Notes: generated by a model from the sequence alone, not told the origin. A DNA stretch of 64,000 nucleotides from JAJEAD01 sp965221555 (GCA_965221555.1 OZ244895.1:3162001-3226000); one strand, 5' to 3'. Positions 51,556-60,626 are shown, counted from the first letter of the stretch. Numbers and translations are program-made.

Positions 51556-52422
51556 ATGAGCGCGGCGGACCTCTACATCTTCGAAGCCGGGGAGGACTCC
51601 TTCCCGGAGCGGGTTCTGGAGGCTTCGAGACGCACCCCGGTTCTGGTCGACTTCTGGGCCGAATGGTGTGGGCCCTGCCGTGCGCTCACCCCCATCCTCG
51701 ACGAGATCGTCACGCAGTACCAGGGTGCGGTGCTGCTGGCGAAGGTGGACACGGAACGCGAGCGTCAGCTCGCGCTCGAACACGGCATCCGAAGCCTGCC
51801 CACCGTCATGCTCTACAAGGACGCGAGCGTGGTGGACCAGTTTCTGGGATTGCAACCGGAAAGCGTCATACGCGAGATGATCGACCGGCACGTCGCCCGG
51901 GAGTCGGACAGTGTCGCGCAGCGGGCGACGGAGCTCGCCGCCGGTGGCGATGTCGAAGCCGCGCTCGCGCTTCTCGAAGAGGCCCGCCGCGACGATCCGG
52001 ACAATCCTCGCCTGGCGCCCCGACTCGCAGGCCTGCTGCTCGAGACCGGCAAGGCGGACGAGGCGCAGCGAATCGTCACGAGCCTGCCGCTGGACGAACG
52101 CGAGGAACCCGCCGTCAAGGCGTTGAGCGCGCGAATCGTGTTCGCCCGCGCCGCGAAAGGGGCTCCGCCGATGGAGGAACTGCGCCAGCGCCTCCGCGAC
52201 GGGGGCGGCGGCACCGAGGACCGCTATCGCCTTGGAGTTCGAGCGGCGGCGGCGGGAGACTACGAATCGGCGCTCGCCTGCCTCCTCGAGGTGCTGGAGA
52301 ACGACCGTCGCTACAAGGACGGTGCGGCGCGCCGTGACATGGTTGCGATATTCGACATCCTTGGTCCTTCTCACGCCCTGGTCGACACGTATCGGCCCCG
52401 GATGGCGAGGGCGATGTTCTGA
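51556..52422 (+). CDS. Thioredoxin-domain co-chaperone, CnoX/YbbN-like
   Basis: 288 aa. The N-terminal thioredoxin fold holds VLVDFWAEWCGPCRALTPIL, with an intact WCGPC active site. YbbN/CnoX of E. coli lacks a full CxxC, so this one may keep redox activity. SLPTVMLYKDASVVDQFLG follows. The C-terminal half has TPR-like helices (GDVEAALALLEEARRDDPDN, AAAAGDYESALACLLEVLEN). An in-frame GTG at 51547 is an alternative start. The stop codon TGA begins inverted-repeat element F. Confidence 0.85.
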   Translation: MSAADLYIFEAGEDSFPERVLEASRRTPVLVDFWAEWCGPCRALTPILDEIVTQYQGAVLLAKVDTERERQLALEHGIRSLPTVMLYKDASVVDQFLGLQPESVIREMIDRHVARESDSVAQRATELAAGGDVEAALALLEEARRDDPDNPRLAPRLAGLLLETGKADEAQRIVTSLPLDEREEPAVKALSARIVFARAAKGAPPMEELRQRLRDGGGGTEDRYRLGVRAAAAGDYESALACLLEVLENDRRYKDGAARRDMVAIFDILGPSHALVDTYRPRMARAMF

Positions 52423-52475
52423 CCCGACTGTCTCACCGTTTTCTCGGCTAGCGGGCGCCGATACGCTCGTGGTCG
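52420..52475. repeat. Partial inverted-repeat element F spanning two stop codons
   Basis: TGACCCGACTGTCTCACCG starts in the stop codon of the thioredoxin-like gene. CTCGGCTAGCGGGCGCCGAT then ACGCTCGTGG match the element C end CTCAACTCGCGGACGCCAAT, ATGCTCGTGT. The lipB stop codon (52448-52450, minus strand) and its last residues ERIGAR lie inside it. No paired end was seen. Confidence 0.55.
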
Positions 52476-53224
52476 ATCCGGCGCTCGAACCGTTTCGCCA
52501 GGGCCCGCACGAGACGCTCTCCCGCTTCCTGGACCGTCCACTTCAAGCCGTGATCGCGCAGGCGAGTGACGGCCAGTCCCGGATATCCGCAGGGGTCGAT
52601 CCGGGAGAAGGGCTCCAGATCGACGGACACATTGAGCGCGAGCCCGTGGTAGGTGCATCCGCGCCTCACGCGCAGCCCGAGGGATGCAATCTTCGCCCCG
52701 TCCAGATAGACGCCCGGGGCGCCGGGCCTTCGTGCGGCGTGCAGATCCGCGGCAAGCAGGGTGTCGATGACGCACTCCTCGAGCATGTGCACGAAGTCCT
52801 TGACACCGATGCGGGCGCGCCGAAGGTCCACCAGCACATAGGCCACGAGCTGGCCCGGCCCGTGAAAGGTGACTTGCCCTCCCCGGTCGCTGTCCTGGAC
52901 CGGTATCTCGCCCGGCGCAATGAGATGTTGCCGACGACCGGCCTGACCGAGGGTGAACACGGGGAGGTGTTCCACCAGCCAGACTTCGTCCGGCGTCTCG
53001 CGGGTGCGCGCATCGGTGAACCCGCGCATCGCGCCTTGCACCGCCTGGCAGGCCTGCACGCCGAGGTCCCGGACGCGGAGTACGTCGAGGGCCCCACCGG
53101 TGCGGCCGGAAACGTCGCCGGACCCGGCCCGGACCTCGCCGTGCGATGGTCCCGACGACGAGGACGCGAGGTCCCGGCGGCACGTCTCGTCGACTCGTGG
53201 ATCCGGATGCGGATCTGTCGGCAT
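52448..53224 (-). CDS. lipB: Octanoyl-[ACP]:protein N-octanoyltransferase
   Basis: About 258 aa. It transfers octanoate from ACP to lipoyl domains, starting lipoate synthesis. Family motifs: RGGQVTFHGPGQLVAYVLVD, GAKIASLGLRVRRGCTYHGL with catalytic Lys, and DPCGYPGLAVT with catalytic Cys. It has about 45 extra N-terminal residues relative to E. coli LipB, with polar, low-complexity character. The C-terminus reads into an inverted-repeat end. ybeD, normally beside lipB and dacA, is missing; the 151-bp gap to dacA holds nothing recognisable. Confidence 0.92.
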   Translation of the reverse strand: MPTDPHPDPRVDETCRRDLASSSSGPSHGEVRAGSGDVSGRTGGALDVLRVRDLGVQACQAVQGAMRGFTDARTRETPDEVWLVEHLPVFTLGQAGRRQHLIAPGEIPVQDSDRGGQVTFHGPGQLVAYVLVDLRRARIGVKDFVHMLEECVIDTLLAADLHAARRPGAPGVYLDGAKIASLGLRVRRGCTYHGLALNVSVDLEPFSRIDPCGYPGLAVTRLRDHGLKWTVQEAGERLVRALAKRFERRIDHERIGAR

Positions 53225-53375
53225 CACCTGCGCCGAGCGCGCTCAGGGCGCCAGCTTGTAGATATCACCGCTCTTCCCGGCGAGTGCGCCGCCCGCGCGC
53301 CCCGACTCGCGTTCGCCTGGCGGCCGCCGACACCCACCCGCCCTCGCTTCACGAAGAAGGGGGCGGAGTTGCGGG

Positions 53376-54503
53376 CTAACGGAACAGCAACCGGATCGAA
53401 TCTCCGATTCTCTGCCACAGGCTGCCCGCCTCCACTTCGTGCAATGCGACGAGGGGCCGCTCCGCCACGAGATCTTCATCGAGTCTGACCCGCAGTGATC
53501 CGCGAACCGCTCCTTGCGCCACCGGCGCGACGATGTCTTCCTCGGTATCCACTATCGTGGTCAGCCGTTCGTGTTCGCCACGAGGCAGGGTGAGCAAGAG
53601 GTCTTCTCCGAGACCGAGACGAAGCTCCCGGCTCTCGCCCTTCCACACCCGCACATTCGCCACGACTTCCGCCGCCGCATACACCCGGCGCGTATCGTAG
53701 GCGCGGAACCCGTATCCGAGCAGAGCCGCGGTGGCGCGCGTTCGAACCTTGGCGCTCGGTGAACCCATCACCACCGAGATCAGGCGCATGTCCCCCCGGG
53801 CGGCGGAGGCGACGAGGCAGTATCCCGCTGAACGCGTGTAGCCCGTCTTGAGTCCGTCGACCGACTCGTCCTGCCACAGCAGCCGGTTGCGGTTCTTCTG
53901 TTCGATGCCGTTGTACTCGAAGCTCTTTATCGCGTGCCACTGGTAGTAGTCCGGAAAGTCACGGATGAGCGCGCCGGCGATGATGGCCATGTCTCGCGAG
54001 GTGGTATAGAGGTCGGGGTCCGGAAGACCTGACGAATTGGTGAAATTGGAGTCGCGCATGCCGAGACGCCGGGCGTGCCGGTTCATGAGATCGGCGAACA
54101 CCGACTCGTCTCCCGCCACATGCTCGGCGAGGGCGATGCTCGCATCGTTGCCCGACTGAACGATGACGCCGAGGAGCAGTTGCTCGACGCTGACCCGGTC
54201 TCCCACCTCGATGAACATGCGCGACCCCGGCGCCCGCCACGCCTTTTCGCTGACCAGCACCTTGTCGTCGAGCCGGATGTTGCCCTCCTCGAGCTCGGAG
54301 AAGACAACGTAGACGGTCATTATCTTCGTGAGGCTGGCGGGCTCGTGGCGCTGGTCGGGATTTCGGGACGCCAGCAATTCGCCACTCTGGTAGTCGAGCA
54401 GCACGTGCGCCCGGGCATTGACCTCGGGCGGGGACGGGCGCACCGAGCCGGACGCCGCCCCGGCCACGAGCCAGAAAATGCACCATGCGGCTGCGAACCT
54501 CAT
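53376..54503 (-). CDS. dacA: D-alanyl-D-alanine carboxypeptidase (PBP5/6 family)
   Basis: 375 aa. A signal peptide (MRFAAAWCIFWLVAGAASGS) precedes the peptidase domain with SLTKIM (S-x2-K), SGND (S-x-N) and GLKTGYT (K-T-G). A PBP5-type C-terminal domain ends in an amphipathic tail (WQRIGDSIRLLFR) that would tether it to the membrane. It trims pentapeptide stems. ATG overlaps the mltB stop as ATGA. The frame upstream lies over mltB and is discounted. Confidence 0.94.
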   Translation of the reverse strand: MRFAAAWCIFWLVAGAASGSVRPSPPEVNARAHVLLDYQSGELLASRNPDQRHEPASLTKIMTVYVVFSELEEGNIRLDDKVLVSEKAWRAPGSRMFIEVGDRVSVEQLLLGVIVQSGNDASIALAEHVAGDESVFADLMNRHARRLGMRDSNFTNSSGLPDPDLYTTSRDMAIIAGALIRDFPDYYQWHAIKSFEYNGIEQKNRNRLLWQDESVDGLKTGYTRSAGYCLVASAARGDMRLISVVMGSPSAKVRTRATAALLGYGFRAYDTRRVYAAAEVVANVRVWKGESRELRLGLGEDLLLTLPRGEHERLTTIVDTEEDIVAPVAQGAVRGSLRVRLDEDLVAERPLVALHEVEAGSLWQRIGDSIRLLFR

Positions 54504-55534
54504 TCGTTTCCTCCCTTGAAATCGCGAGCGATCCACTCCGCGAGCTGATACACGGCCATCGCGTAGAGCTTGCTGTGGTTGTAGCGGGTAATCGCGTAGA
54601 AGTTGTCGAGTACCACCCAGTGTTCCCGGCCCTGCTCGCCTTCGAGTTCGATCAGTGCGCCGGAACGATCCGCAAGCGCGCGCCACTCGCCCTGGATGAC
54701 CACTCCATCAAGGTCGGTGAGCGCGGTATGGGGCTTCATGCCCTCTTCCACCAGGCCCTGCCTCGCCTGCGGCTCGACCGTGGCCGGAAAGACCACCGAC
54801 TCGCCGCGGCGCCATCCGTGACGTTCAAGGTAGCTCGCGACGCTGCCGATCGCGTCACCCGCGCTCGAGATCAGGTCGCGCCTCGCATCGCCGTCGAAGT
54901 CGACCGCGTAGTTGCGGTAGCTCGAGGAGATGAACTGAGGAATGCCCATGGCCCCCGCATACGAGCCCTTGACGTTCCGGGGGTCGAGCCCCTCCTCGTC
55001 CACGAGGAGCAGGAAGTGCTCTAGCTCCGAGGTGAAGAAAGCAGAGCGGCGCGGATATCTGAAGGCCAGTGTTGCCAGCGAGTCGAGCACGCGCAGGCTT
55101 CCCGCGCGTTTTCCGTAGAAGGTCTCCACACCGATGATGGCGACGATTATGGACGCGGGAACCCCGAACTCGCGCTCGGCCCGATCGAGCAACGCGTGAT
55201 GACGCCGCCAGAACCGCACGCCACCCTCGGCCCGATCGGGTTTCAGGAAGATCCGGCGGTATTCGCGCCAGGGCTTGGCCTCCGCGGGCCGCGTGATCGC
55301 GTCGAGCACGCGTTGCTGCACCACCGCCTCGCGAAGGAGTCGGCGGACCGCTTCGGCGCCGATGGCATGACGTGCCACCAGGCTCTGCACGAAGGGTTCG
55401 ATCTCCGCCGCCTCGTCGAACCCCTCCGCGGCCGCGCCCTGGAGGGTCACCGCGAGCAGTAGTGCCGCGATGCCTCGCGCGAAGCCGCTGACCTTCAGGA
55501 TTCGGGCATCGAAGCACGTCGCGCTCCGCCGCAT
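54500..55534 (-). CDS. mltB: Membrane-bound lytic murein transglycosylase B
   Basis: 344 aa. A signal peptide (ARGIAALLLAVTLQGAAAEG) precedes a SLT_2-type domain: VAIIGVETFYGKRAG with catalytic Glu, SAFFTSELEHFLLLVDEEGL, GAMGIPQFISSSYRNYAVDF and YAITRYNHSKLYAMAV. It cleaves peptidoglycan strands to anhydro-muropeptides. An ATG at 55648 is a longer alternative; the 55534 ATG starts just before the signal. The 255-bp gap to rodA holds element D. rlpA, often here, is absent. Confidence 0.92.
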   Translation of the reverse strand: MRRSATCFDARILKVSGFARGIAALLLAVTLQGAAAEGFDEAAEIEPFVQSLVARHAIGAEAVRRLLREAVVQQRVLDAITRPAEAKPWREYRRIFLKPDRAEGGVRFWRRHHALLDRAEREFGVPASIIVAIIGVETFYGKRAGSLRVLDSLATLAFRYPRRSAFFTSELEHFLLLVDEEGLDPRNVKGSYAGAMGIPQFISSSYRNYAVDFDGDARRDLISSAGDAIGSVASYLERHGWRRGESVVFPATVEPQARQGLVEEGMKPHTALTDLDGVVIQGEWRALADRSGALIELEGEQGREHWVVLDNFYAITRYNHSKLYAMAVYQLAEWIARDFKGGNE

Positions 55535-55672
55535 GTCCCGGCCCGGAACCACTCTGGCCGGAGCGGGGACGGGATCGACCGGCGGGGGACGCGGGCCACC
55601 CACGAGCGCGGTCCGAAGCGATGGAGGGAGCGAGGAGCCAGTCGTCATGTTCAACCGATTTATGAGAGTTGA

Positions 55673-55755
55673 CCGCAATGTTTCACCGATCTTCGGCAGC
55701 TTCGGGCGCCAGGACGCCATTATGGTGGGACGCACGGGCTGAAGGTCGCGCATCC
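55673..55755. repeat. Partial inverted-repeat element D (one end)
   Basis: CCGCAATGTTTCACCGATCT is followed by interior sequence shared with element B (AGGACGCCATTATGGTGGGA, CGCACGGGCTGAAGG versus GAGGACGCCAAGATGCC, GGCGCACGGACC). The opposite end is missing. It lies between rodA and mltB inside the wall-elongation cluster. Confidence 0.6.
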
Positions 55756-55789
55756 GCCCTCGTCTCTGCCCGGTTCATTCTCGTGGCGG

Positions 55790-56899
55790 TCAATGGGAGA
55801 GCAGACGGCGGTGGGTGTTCACCGACATCAGAACGCCAAACGCCACCATCATCGTAACCAGTGAAGTGCCCCCGTAACTCAGAAGCGGTAATGGTAGTCC
55901 GACAATGGGCAACAGCCCACACACCATCGCGACATTGACCATGACGTAGACGAGAAAGACCAGTACCAGACTGCCACCCAGCAGACGCCCGAAGGTCTCC
56001 TGTGCTTCCACCGCCAGCTTGAGTCCTCGCACCACCACGAACATGTACGCCGCGAGCAGCAGGGCGACCCCGAGAAATCCGAACTCTTCACTGAACACCG
56101 CGAACACGAAGTCGGTCGAGCGCTCGGGAAGGAACTCGAGCTGCGACTGCGTGCCGTTCAGCCAACCCTTGCCATGGAGCCCGCCCGAGCCCACCGCGAT
56201 CTTCGACTGAATGATGTGGTAGCCCGCACCGAGGGGGTCCTGCTGCGGATCGAAGAGGGTCCGGATGCGCTGGCGCTGATACTCGTGCATCAGCGACCAC
56301 ATGACCGGAGCGGCGGCGGCCAGCAGGGCGCCACACAGAGCGATGTGGCGCCAGCGGACTCCGGCGAGAAAGAGCACGAAGACGCCGGCGCCGGCGATGA
56401 GCAGGGCGGTTCCGAGATCCGGTTGCCGGACTACCAGGATGACCGGAACCAGGACCACCAGAGCGGCCGTGATCAGGCGCCACGGACTCGGGGGCAGAGG
56501 TCGCCTTGCGACATGGCAGGCCACCATCAACGGCACGGTGAGCTTGGCGAGCTCCGAAGGCTGGAAACGCACCGGGCCGAGACTCAGCCAGCGCCGGGCG
56601 CCCTGGCTCACATCGCCGGCGAGCAACACCGCCACCAGCAGAGCAAGGGCGGCGAAGTAGAGCCACGGCGCCCAGCGATAGAGAATCTGGGGCGAAATCT
56701 GCGCGACCACGAACATCAACGCGAAAGCGACCACGAGTCGCCATCCCTGTCGGACGACCAACTGGAGATCCTCGCCGCCCGCGCTGTAGAGAACGACGAG
56801 ACCGAGCGCGGACAGCAGCACCAGCCCCGCCAGCAAGGGCACATCGAGGTGCATCCGCTGAGCGAGCGTTCGGTCCCGATCCGACTGCATTGCGTTCAT
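55790..56899 (-). CDS. rodA: Rod shape peptidoglycan glycosyltransferase RodA
   Basis: 369-aa SEDS-family polytopic membrane glycosyltransferase that polymerises glycan strands with PBP2. Family blocks are RWLSLGPVRFQPSELAKL, DLGTALLIAGAGVFVLFLAG, AVGSGGLHGKGWLNGTQSQL, LPERSTDFVFAVFSEEFGF and the closing LSYGGTSLVTMM. About ten hydrophobic helices. The gap to mrdA is filled by element C. Confidence 0.96.
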   Translation of the reverse strand: MNAMQSDRDRTLAQRMHLDVPLLAGLVLLSALGLVVLYSAGGEDLQLVVRQGWRLVVAFALMFVVAQISPQILYRWAPWLYFAALALLVAVLLAGDVSQGARRWLSLGPVRFQPSELAKLTVPLMVACHVARRPLPPSPWRLITAALVVLVPVILVVRQPDLGTALLIAGAGVFVLFLAGVRWRHIALCGALLAAAAPVMWSLMHEYQRQRIRTLFDPQQDPLGAGYHIIQSKIAVGSGGLHGKGWLNGTQSQLEFLPERSTDFVFAVFSEEFGFLGVALLLAAYMFVVVRGLKLAVEAQETFGRLLGGSLVLVFLVYVMVNVAMVCGLLPIVGLPLPLLSYGGTSLVTMMVAFGVLMSVNTHRRLLSH

Positions 56900-56936
56900 C
56901 CCTTACCGTCAGTTCACCGCGTCGTGCGACGTCTGA

Positions 56937-57233
56937 CCCGTGATTTTCACCGAACTCTCAACTTGCCGATGCCGACATGCTCACGTTGGCGGGCCATACT
57001 GCGTCGCGCCGCTTTCGATTTCGTGTCGGCTACCCGCAACGCCACGCCATCCCTGGGCGAAGCTTGCCGGCCCGGGCAAGCCATCCCGTGCTTGTCCGCT
57101 TGCCGCACCCTGCGCGCCACCGGCGCTTCGTCTGTTTCCGGCTCGCCGTTGCGCGGTTGTTTGTGTGTCCGTGCGCCCCACTAACACGAGCATATTGGCG
57201 TCCGCGAGTTGAGAAATCGGTGAAATTTGCGGG
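56937..57233. repeat. Inverted-repeat element C (297 bp) between rodA and mrdA
   Basis: The left end CCCGTGATTTTCACCGAACT and the right end (reverse complement CCCGCAAATTTCACCGATTT) extend into longer inverted repeats of about 50 bases: CTCAACTTGCCGATGCCGAC against CTCAACTCGCGGACGCCAAT. The core differs from A and B and encodes nothing recognisable. The right end touches the mrdA TAG. It fills the 334-bp gap in an operon where the two genes usually adjoin. Confidence 0.75.
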
Positions 57234-59198
57234 CTACAACCCCGCCATGAGGTGATCGTCCGGTGGTGTCGCGTCACCGGTCAGATAGTAGTCCATCACC
57301 TGGCGCGCGATGGGCGCGGCCGACGCGCTGCCTTGACCTGCGTTCTCCACCACGACCGCGACCGCAATGCGCGGTCGATCGACCGGAGCGAAGGCGAGGA
57401 AAAGCCCGTGATCCCTCAGGTGTGGCGGGATTTCGTCCTCCTCGTAGTCCTCGTCTTGCGCGATTCCGATCACCTGAGCGGTGCCGGTCTTGCCCGCAAT
57501 CCGGTACGCCGCGCCCACCCCGGCCCGCCGGGCGGTGCCCCGGGGACCGTGGACCACATCCTCCATCGCCCGCACTACACGCTCCCAGTGGCTCTCCTCG
57601 GCCACCTTGATGGTGCCGGTGATCTCCGGAATCAAGGTGCTGGCGTCTTCTCCCCCGCTCCCTTCCCGACGCAAAACCACCTGAGGACGCAAACGCACTC
57701 CACGGGTGCCAAGCGCGGCGGCGGCGGAGGCGAGCTGCAAGGGAGTCGCCAGCACGTACCCCTGGCCGATTCCGGTAATCACGGTCTCACCCGGGAACCA
57801 GTGCTCACCGCGAGCCGCCTCTTTCCACGCTCGCGATGGCGCGAGCCCCGCCGACTCGCCGGGCAGGTCGACCCCCGTGGGACTGCCGATTCCGAAGTCG
57901 GCGAGGGCGCCGTGCATGCGCTCGATACCCAGATCGAGCGCGAGCTGGTAGAAGAACACATCGCATGACTCGACGATCGCCCGGTCGAGATCCACTCGCC
58001 CATGCCCGTCCTTCTTCCAGTCGCGGTAGCGGTGCGTGCTGTCGGGCAACGAAAACCATCCTCCGCAGTAGACTTCCCCGGAGGCGGTGTCCGCCTGCGC
58101 CTCGAGACCGGCGAGCGCCATGAGCGGCTTGATGGTCGACCCGGGTGGATACTGGCCATTCAGGGCCCGGTTGAAGAGCGGCCGGCCGGTCGAATGGAGC
58201 AGGTCTCGATAGACCTGGTGGTCTATGCCGTGGGCGAAGAGATTGGGATCGAAGGCGGGGACGCTGGCGAGCGCGAGAAGCGCACCGCTCGAAGGTTCAA
58301 TCGCGACGACCGAACCGTTCCACTCCCCCAGGGCCTTCTCCGCCACCGCCTGCAGGCCGGCATCGATCGTCAGATGGATGTCGCTTCCCGGCATCGGATC
58401 GCGGCGTTCGAGCACCCGCAAGGTGCGCCCCAGGGCATTGATCTCGATGTGTTCGTATCCGGCCCGGCCGTGCAGAAGGTTCTCGTAGTACTGCTCGACA
58501 CCGGTCTTGCCAATGTGGTTCGTGCCCCGATAGTTCGCGACATCGATGGACTGGAGGTCGCGCTCGTCGATGCGCCCCACGTATCCCAGAAGATGGGACG
58601 CGAGCGATCCGTGGGGATAGGTCCGGGCCAGGCGCGCCTTGAAGTCGGCGCCGGGAAGGAATGGACGGTTGACCGCGAGGCGTGCCACTTCCTCGGGGCT
58701 CAGCCGGAAACGCAACGGTACGCTGTCGAAGCGCCGGGCCTTGCCGAGCGCGGCATGGAATCGCTCCAGGTCCGCCGCATCCACCTCGACCAGATCGCCC
58801 AGGATCTCGAGCAGCGCATCCATGTCCCGCACCGCTTCCGGCGTGATTTCCAGACTGTAGGTAGGAGTGTTCTGGGCCAGCACGACGCCATTGCGGTCGT
58901 AGATGAGGCCGCGGGTGGGCGCTACCGCGACGAGGCTGACCCGGTTGCTCTCCGAAAGCGTGCGAAAGTGCTCGAACTCGAGAACCTGGAGATCGAACAC
59001 CCTCCCCGCGAGTGCGACGCACACCACCAGCGAGGCCACGAGCATCACCCGCGCGCGCCCGCGCACGAGCTCTGCCTCCCGCACCCGGTCCTGAGCCGTC
59101 AGCACCGGGGACAGGTGGGTCTCCCACGCGACCCTTCTCACGGAACGCAACGTTTCGGGCCGATACGACCCCCGGCCCGGAAGGCACGACGCGAGCAC
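57234..59198 (-). CDS. mrdA: Penicillin-binding protein 2 (transpeptidase)
   Basis: 654-aa elongasome transpeptidase. A membrane helix (VMLVASLVVCVALAGRVF, about 52-69) is followed by the pedestal (APTRGLIYDRNGVVLAQNTP) and transpeptidase domain: YPPGSTIKP (catalytic Ser), VESCDVFFYQ, AGKTGTAQVIG. The chosen GTG gives a 50-residue lead, longer than in E. coli; a later GTG (VLTAQDRVREAE) is plausible. The TAG stop abuts element C. Confidence 0.95.
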   Translation of the reverse strand: MLASCLPGRGSYRPETLRSVRRVAWETHLSPVLTAQDRVREAELVRGRARVMLVASLVVCVALAGRVFDLQVLEFEHFRTLSESNRVSLVAVAPTRGLIYDRNGVVLAQNTPTYSLEITPEAVRDMDALLEILGDLVEVDAADLERFHAALGKARRFDSVPLRFRLSPEEVARLAVNRPFLPGADFKARLARTYPHGSLASHLLGYVGRIDERDLQSIDVANYRGTNHIGKTGVEQYYENLLHGRAGYEHIEINALGRTLRVLERRDPMPGSDIHLTIDAGLQAVAEKALGEWNGSVVAIEPSSGALLALASVPAFDPNLFAHGIDHQVYRDLLHSTGRPLFNRALNGQYPPGSTIKPLMALAGLEAQADTASGEVYCGGWFSLPDSTHRYRDWKKDGHGRVDLDRAIVESCDVFFYQLALDLGIERMHGALADFGIGSPTGVDLPGESAGLAPSRAWKEAARGEHWFPGETVITGIGQGYVLATPLQLASAAAALGTRGVRLRPQVVLRREGSGGEDASTLIPEITGTIKVAEESHWERVVRAMEDVVHGPRGTARRAGVGAAYRIAGKTGTAQVIGIAQDEDYEEDEIPPHLRDHGLFLAFAPVDRPRIAVAVVVENAGQGSASAAPIARQVMDYYLTGDATPPDDHLMAGL

Positions 59199-59265
59199 GG
59201 CGCCCGGGGCCGACGCGCTCCGGCTCGATCAAGGCATGGGGAACATGGCAAGGGCAAGCGGAGGA

Positions 59266-59754
59266 TCAGGCGGTGACACATTTCCGTCTCAAGTCACGCA
59301 GGATGACGGATATCCACGGCCAGAGGAGCGTGCTGACGAGAGGCGCCGCCCAGTAGGCGGAAGCGGCTACCGGGAATCCACGTATGCCACTGATCCACAG
59401 CACCATGGTCTGGTAAGCGAAGACCAGCGCGAACACGCTGATTGCCTGCTGCCACAGGGGCAGCCCCGAGAGCCACTGGCGGCGGTGGTGGACAATGAAC
59501 GCCAGCAACGAGAGCCCGAGCGCATGCTGGCCGAGCAGGGTGCCCGACATGACGTCCAGGAGCAGGCCCGTGGTCCAGGCGACCAGAACTCCGGCCCGAT
59601 TCGGCGTGGCGAGACACCAGTACACGAGCACCAGGGCAACCCACGCCGGACGTCCCGCCGACGCCCAGGCCGGCATCGGCAAGGTACTGAGCATCAGGGC
59701 GGCCGCCAGGCTGCCGGCGATCGCCCAGTTGATGCGGGCAGTGGATTCGTTCAT
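59266..59754 (-). CDS. mreD: Rod shape-determining protein MreD
   Basis: 162-aa hydrophobic protein with about five membrane segments (LAAALMLSTLPMPAW, WVALVLVYWCLATPN, AGVLVAWTTGLLLDVMSGTL, SVFALVFAYQTMVLWISGI). GLLLDVMSGTLLGQHALGLS is the MreD family block. It links MreC/PBP2/RodA at the membrane. ATG overlaps the mreC stop (ATGA). Confidence 0.92.
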   Translation of the reverse strand: MNESTARINWAIAGSLAAALMLSTLPMPAWASAGRPAWVALVLVYWCLATPNRAGVLVAWTTGLLLDVMSGTLLGQHALGLSLLAFIVHHRRQWLSGLPLWQQAISVFALVFAYQTMVLWISGIRGFPVAASAYWAAPLVSTLLWPWISVILRDLRRKCVTA

Positions 59755-60626
59755 GGCGCCGCCAGTTCGGGAAGCAGCCGGGGGGCGGGCTGCTCCGACC
59801 ACACCAGCAGCACTTCCCGGTTGCGCGCGAGGTCGGCGCTGGATTCGACCGTCACCCGGGCAAAGGGGCGACCGCTGTCACGACTCACGCTCACTATCCG
59901 CCCCACCGGGTAGCCGGAAGGAAAGCGCCCCCCCAATCCGGACGTGACCAGCACATCACCCACCAGCACGTCGGCATTGACCGGAATGTGCGTGAGCTCC
60001 AACTGATCGAGGGGACCGGTACCGACCGCGACCCCCAGCAGTCCGCTTCGTCTGACCTGAACCGGCAGCGCGTGACTGGGGTCGGTAATGAGCACCGCAC
60101 TGCTGGAGAAGGGTCCCGCCTCGACGACCTGCCCCATGATTCCGTTGGCGTCGATCAGGGACTGTCCGATCCGGACCCCGTCCCGGATCCCCTTGTTGAG
60201 GACGATGCGGCGGCTGTACGGATCCAGGTCCACCGCCAGACGCTCCGCGATCAGGACCTGCACGCCCACCCGTGCCGCGGAGTCCAGAAGCCCCCGCAGA
60301 CGCCGGTTCTCGGACTCGAGCTCGGCGTATCTCTCGAGCCGGGAATGGGCGGAGAAGTTCTCCCGGCGCAGGCGCTCGTTCTCGCGCATGAGCGTGTGGC
60401 GCGATCTCACGTTGTCCGCCAGCCAGCTCCCTCCCCGGATGGGAAGGTCGACCGCATACTGGAGGGGATAGACGAGAGTTGCGAGCAGACTCCTCATCGC
60501 GTCGACATGACGCCCGCGATGGTCGGCGATCATCAGCGCCATGGACAGGAGCGCCACCACCACCACGCGCGCCAGAGCGGAGGGGCCGCGTTCGAAGAGG
60601 GGCTTCTGGCCGGTGTTCAGAACCAT
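59751..60626 (-). CDS. mreC: Rod shape-determining protein MreC
   Basis: 291 aa. A single N-terminal membrane helix (ALARVVVVALLSMALMIADH) is followed by a coiled-coil (RHTLMRENERLRRENFSAHS) and beta-domains with GIRDGVRIGQSLIDANGIMG, VLITDPSHALPVQVRRSGLL and VLVTSGLGGRFPSGYPVGRI. It is the periplasmic scaffold activating PBP2. Order mreB-mreC-mreD is standard. The 29-bp gap to mreB indicates co-transcription. Confidence 0.94.
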   Translation of the reverse strand: MVLNTGQKPLFERGPSALARVVVVALLSMALMIADHRGRHVDAMRSLLATLVYPLQYAVDLPIRGGSWLADNVRSRHTLMRENERLRRENFSAHSRLERYAELESENRRLRGLLDSAARVGVQVLIAERLAVDLDPYSRRIVLNKGIRDGVRIGQSLIDANGIMGQVVEAGPFSSSAVLITDPSHALPVQVRRSGLLGVAVGTGPLDQLELTHIPVNADVLVGDVLVTSGLGGRFPSGYPVGRIVSVSRDSGRPFARVTVESSADLARNREVLLVWSEQPAPRLLPELAAP

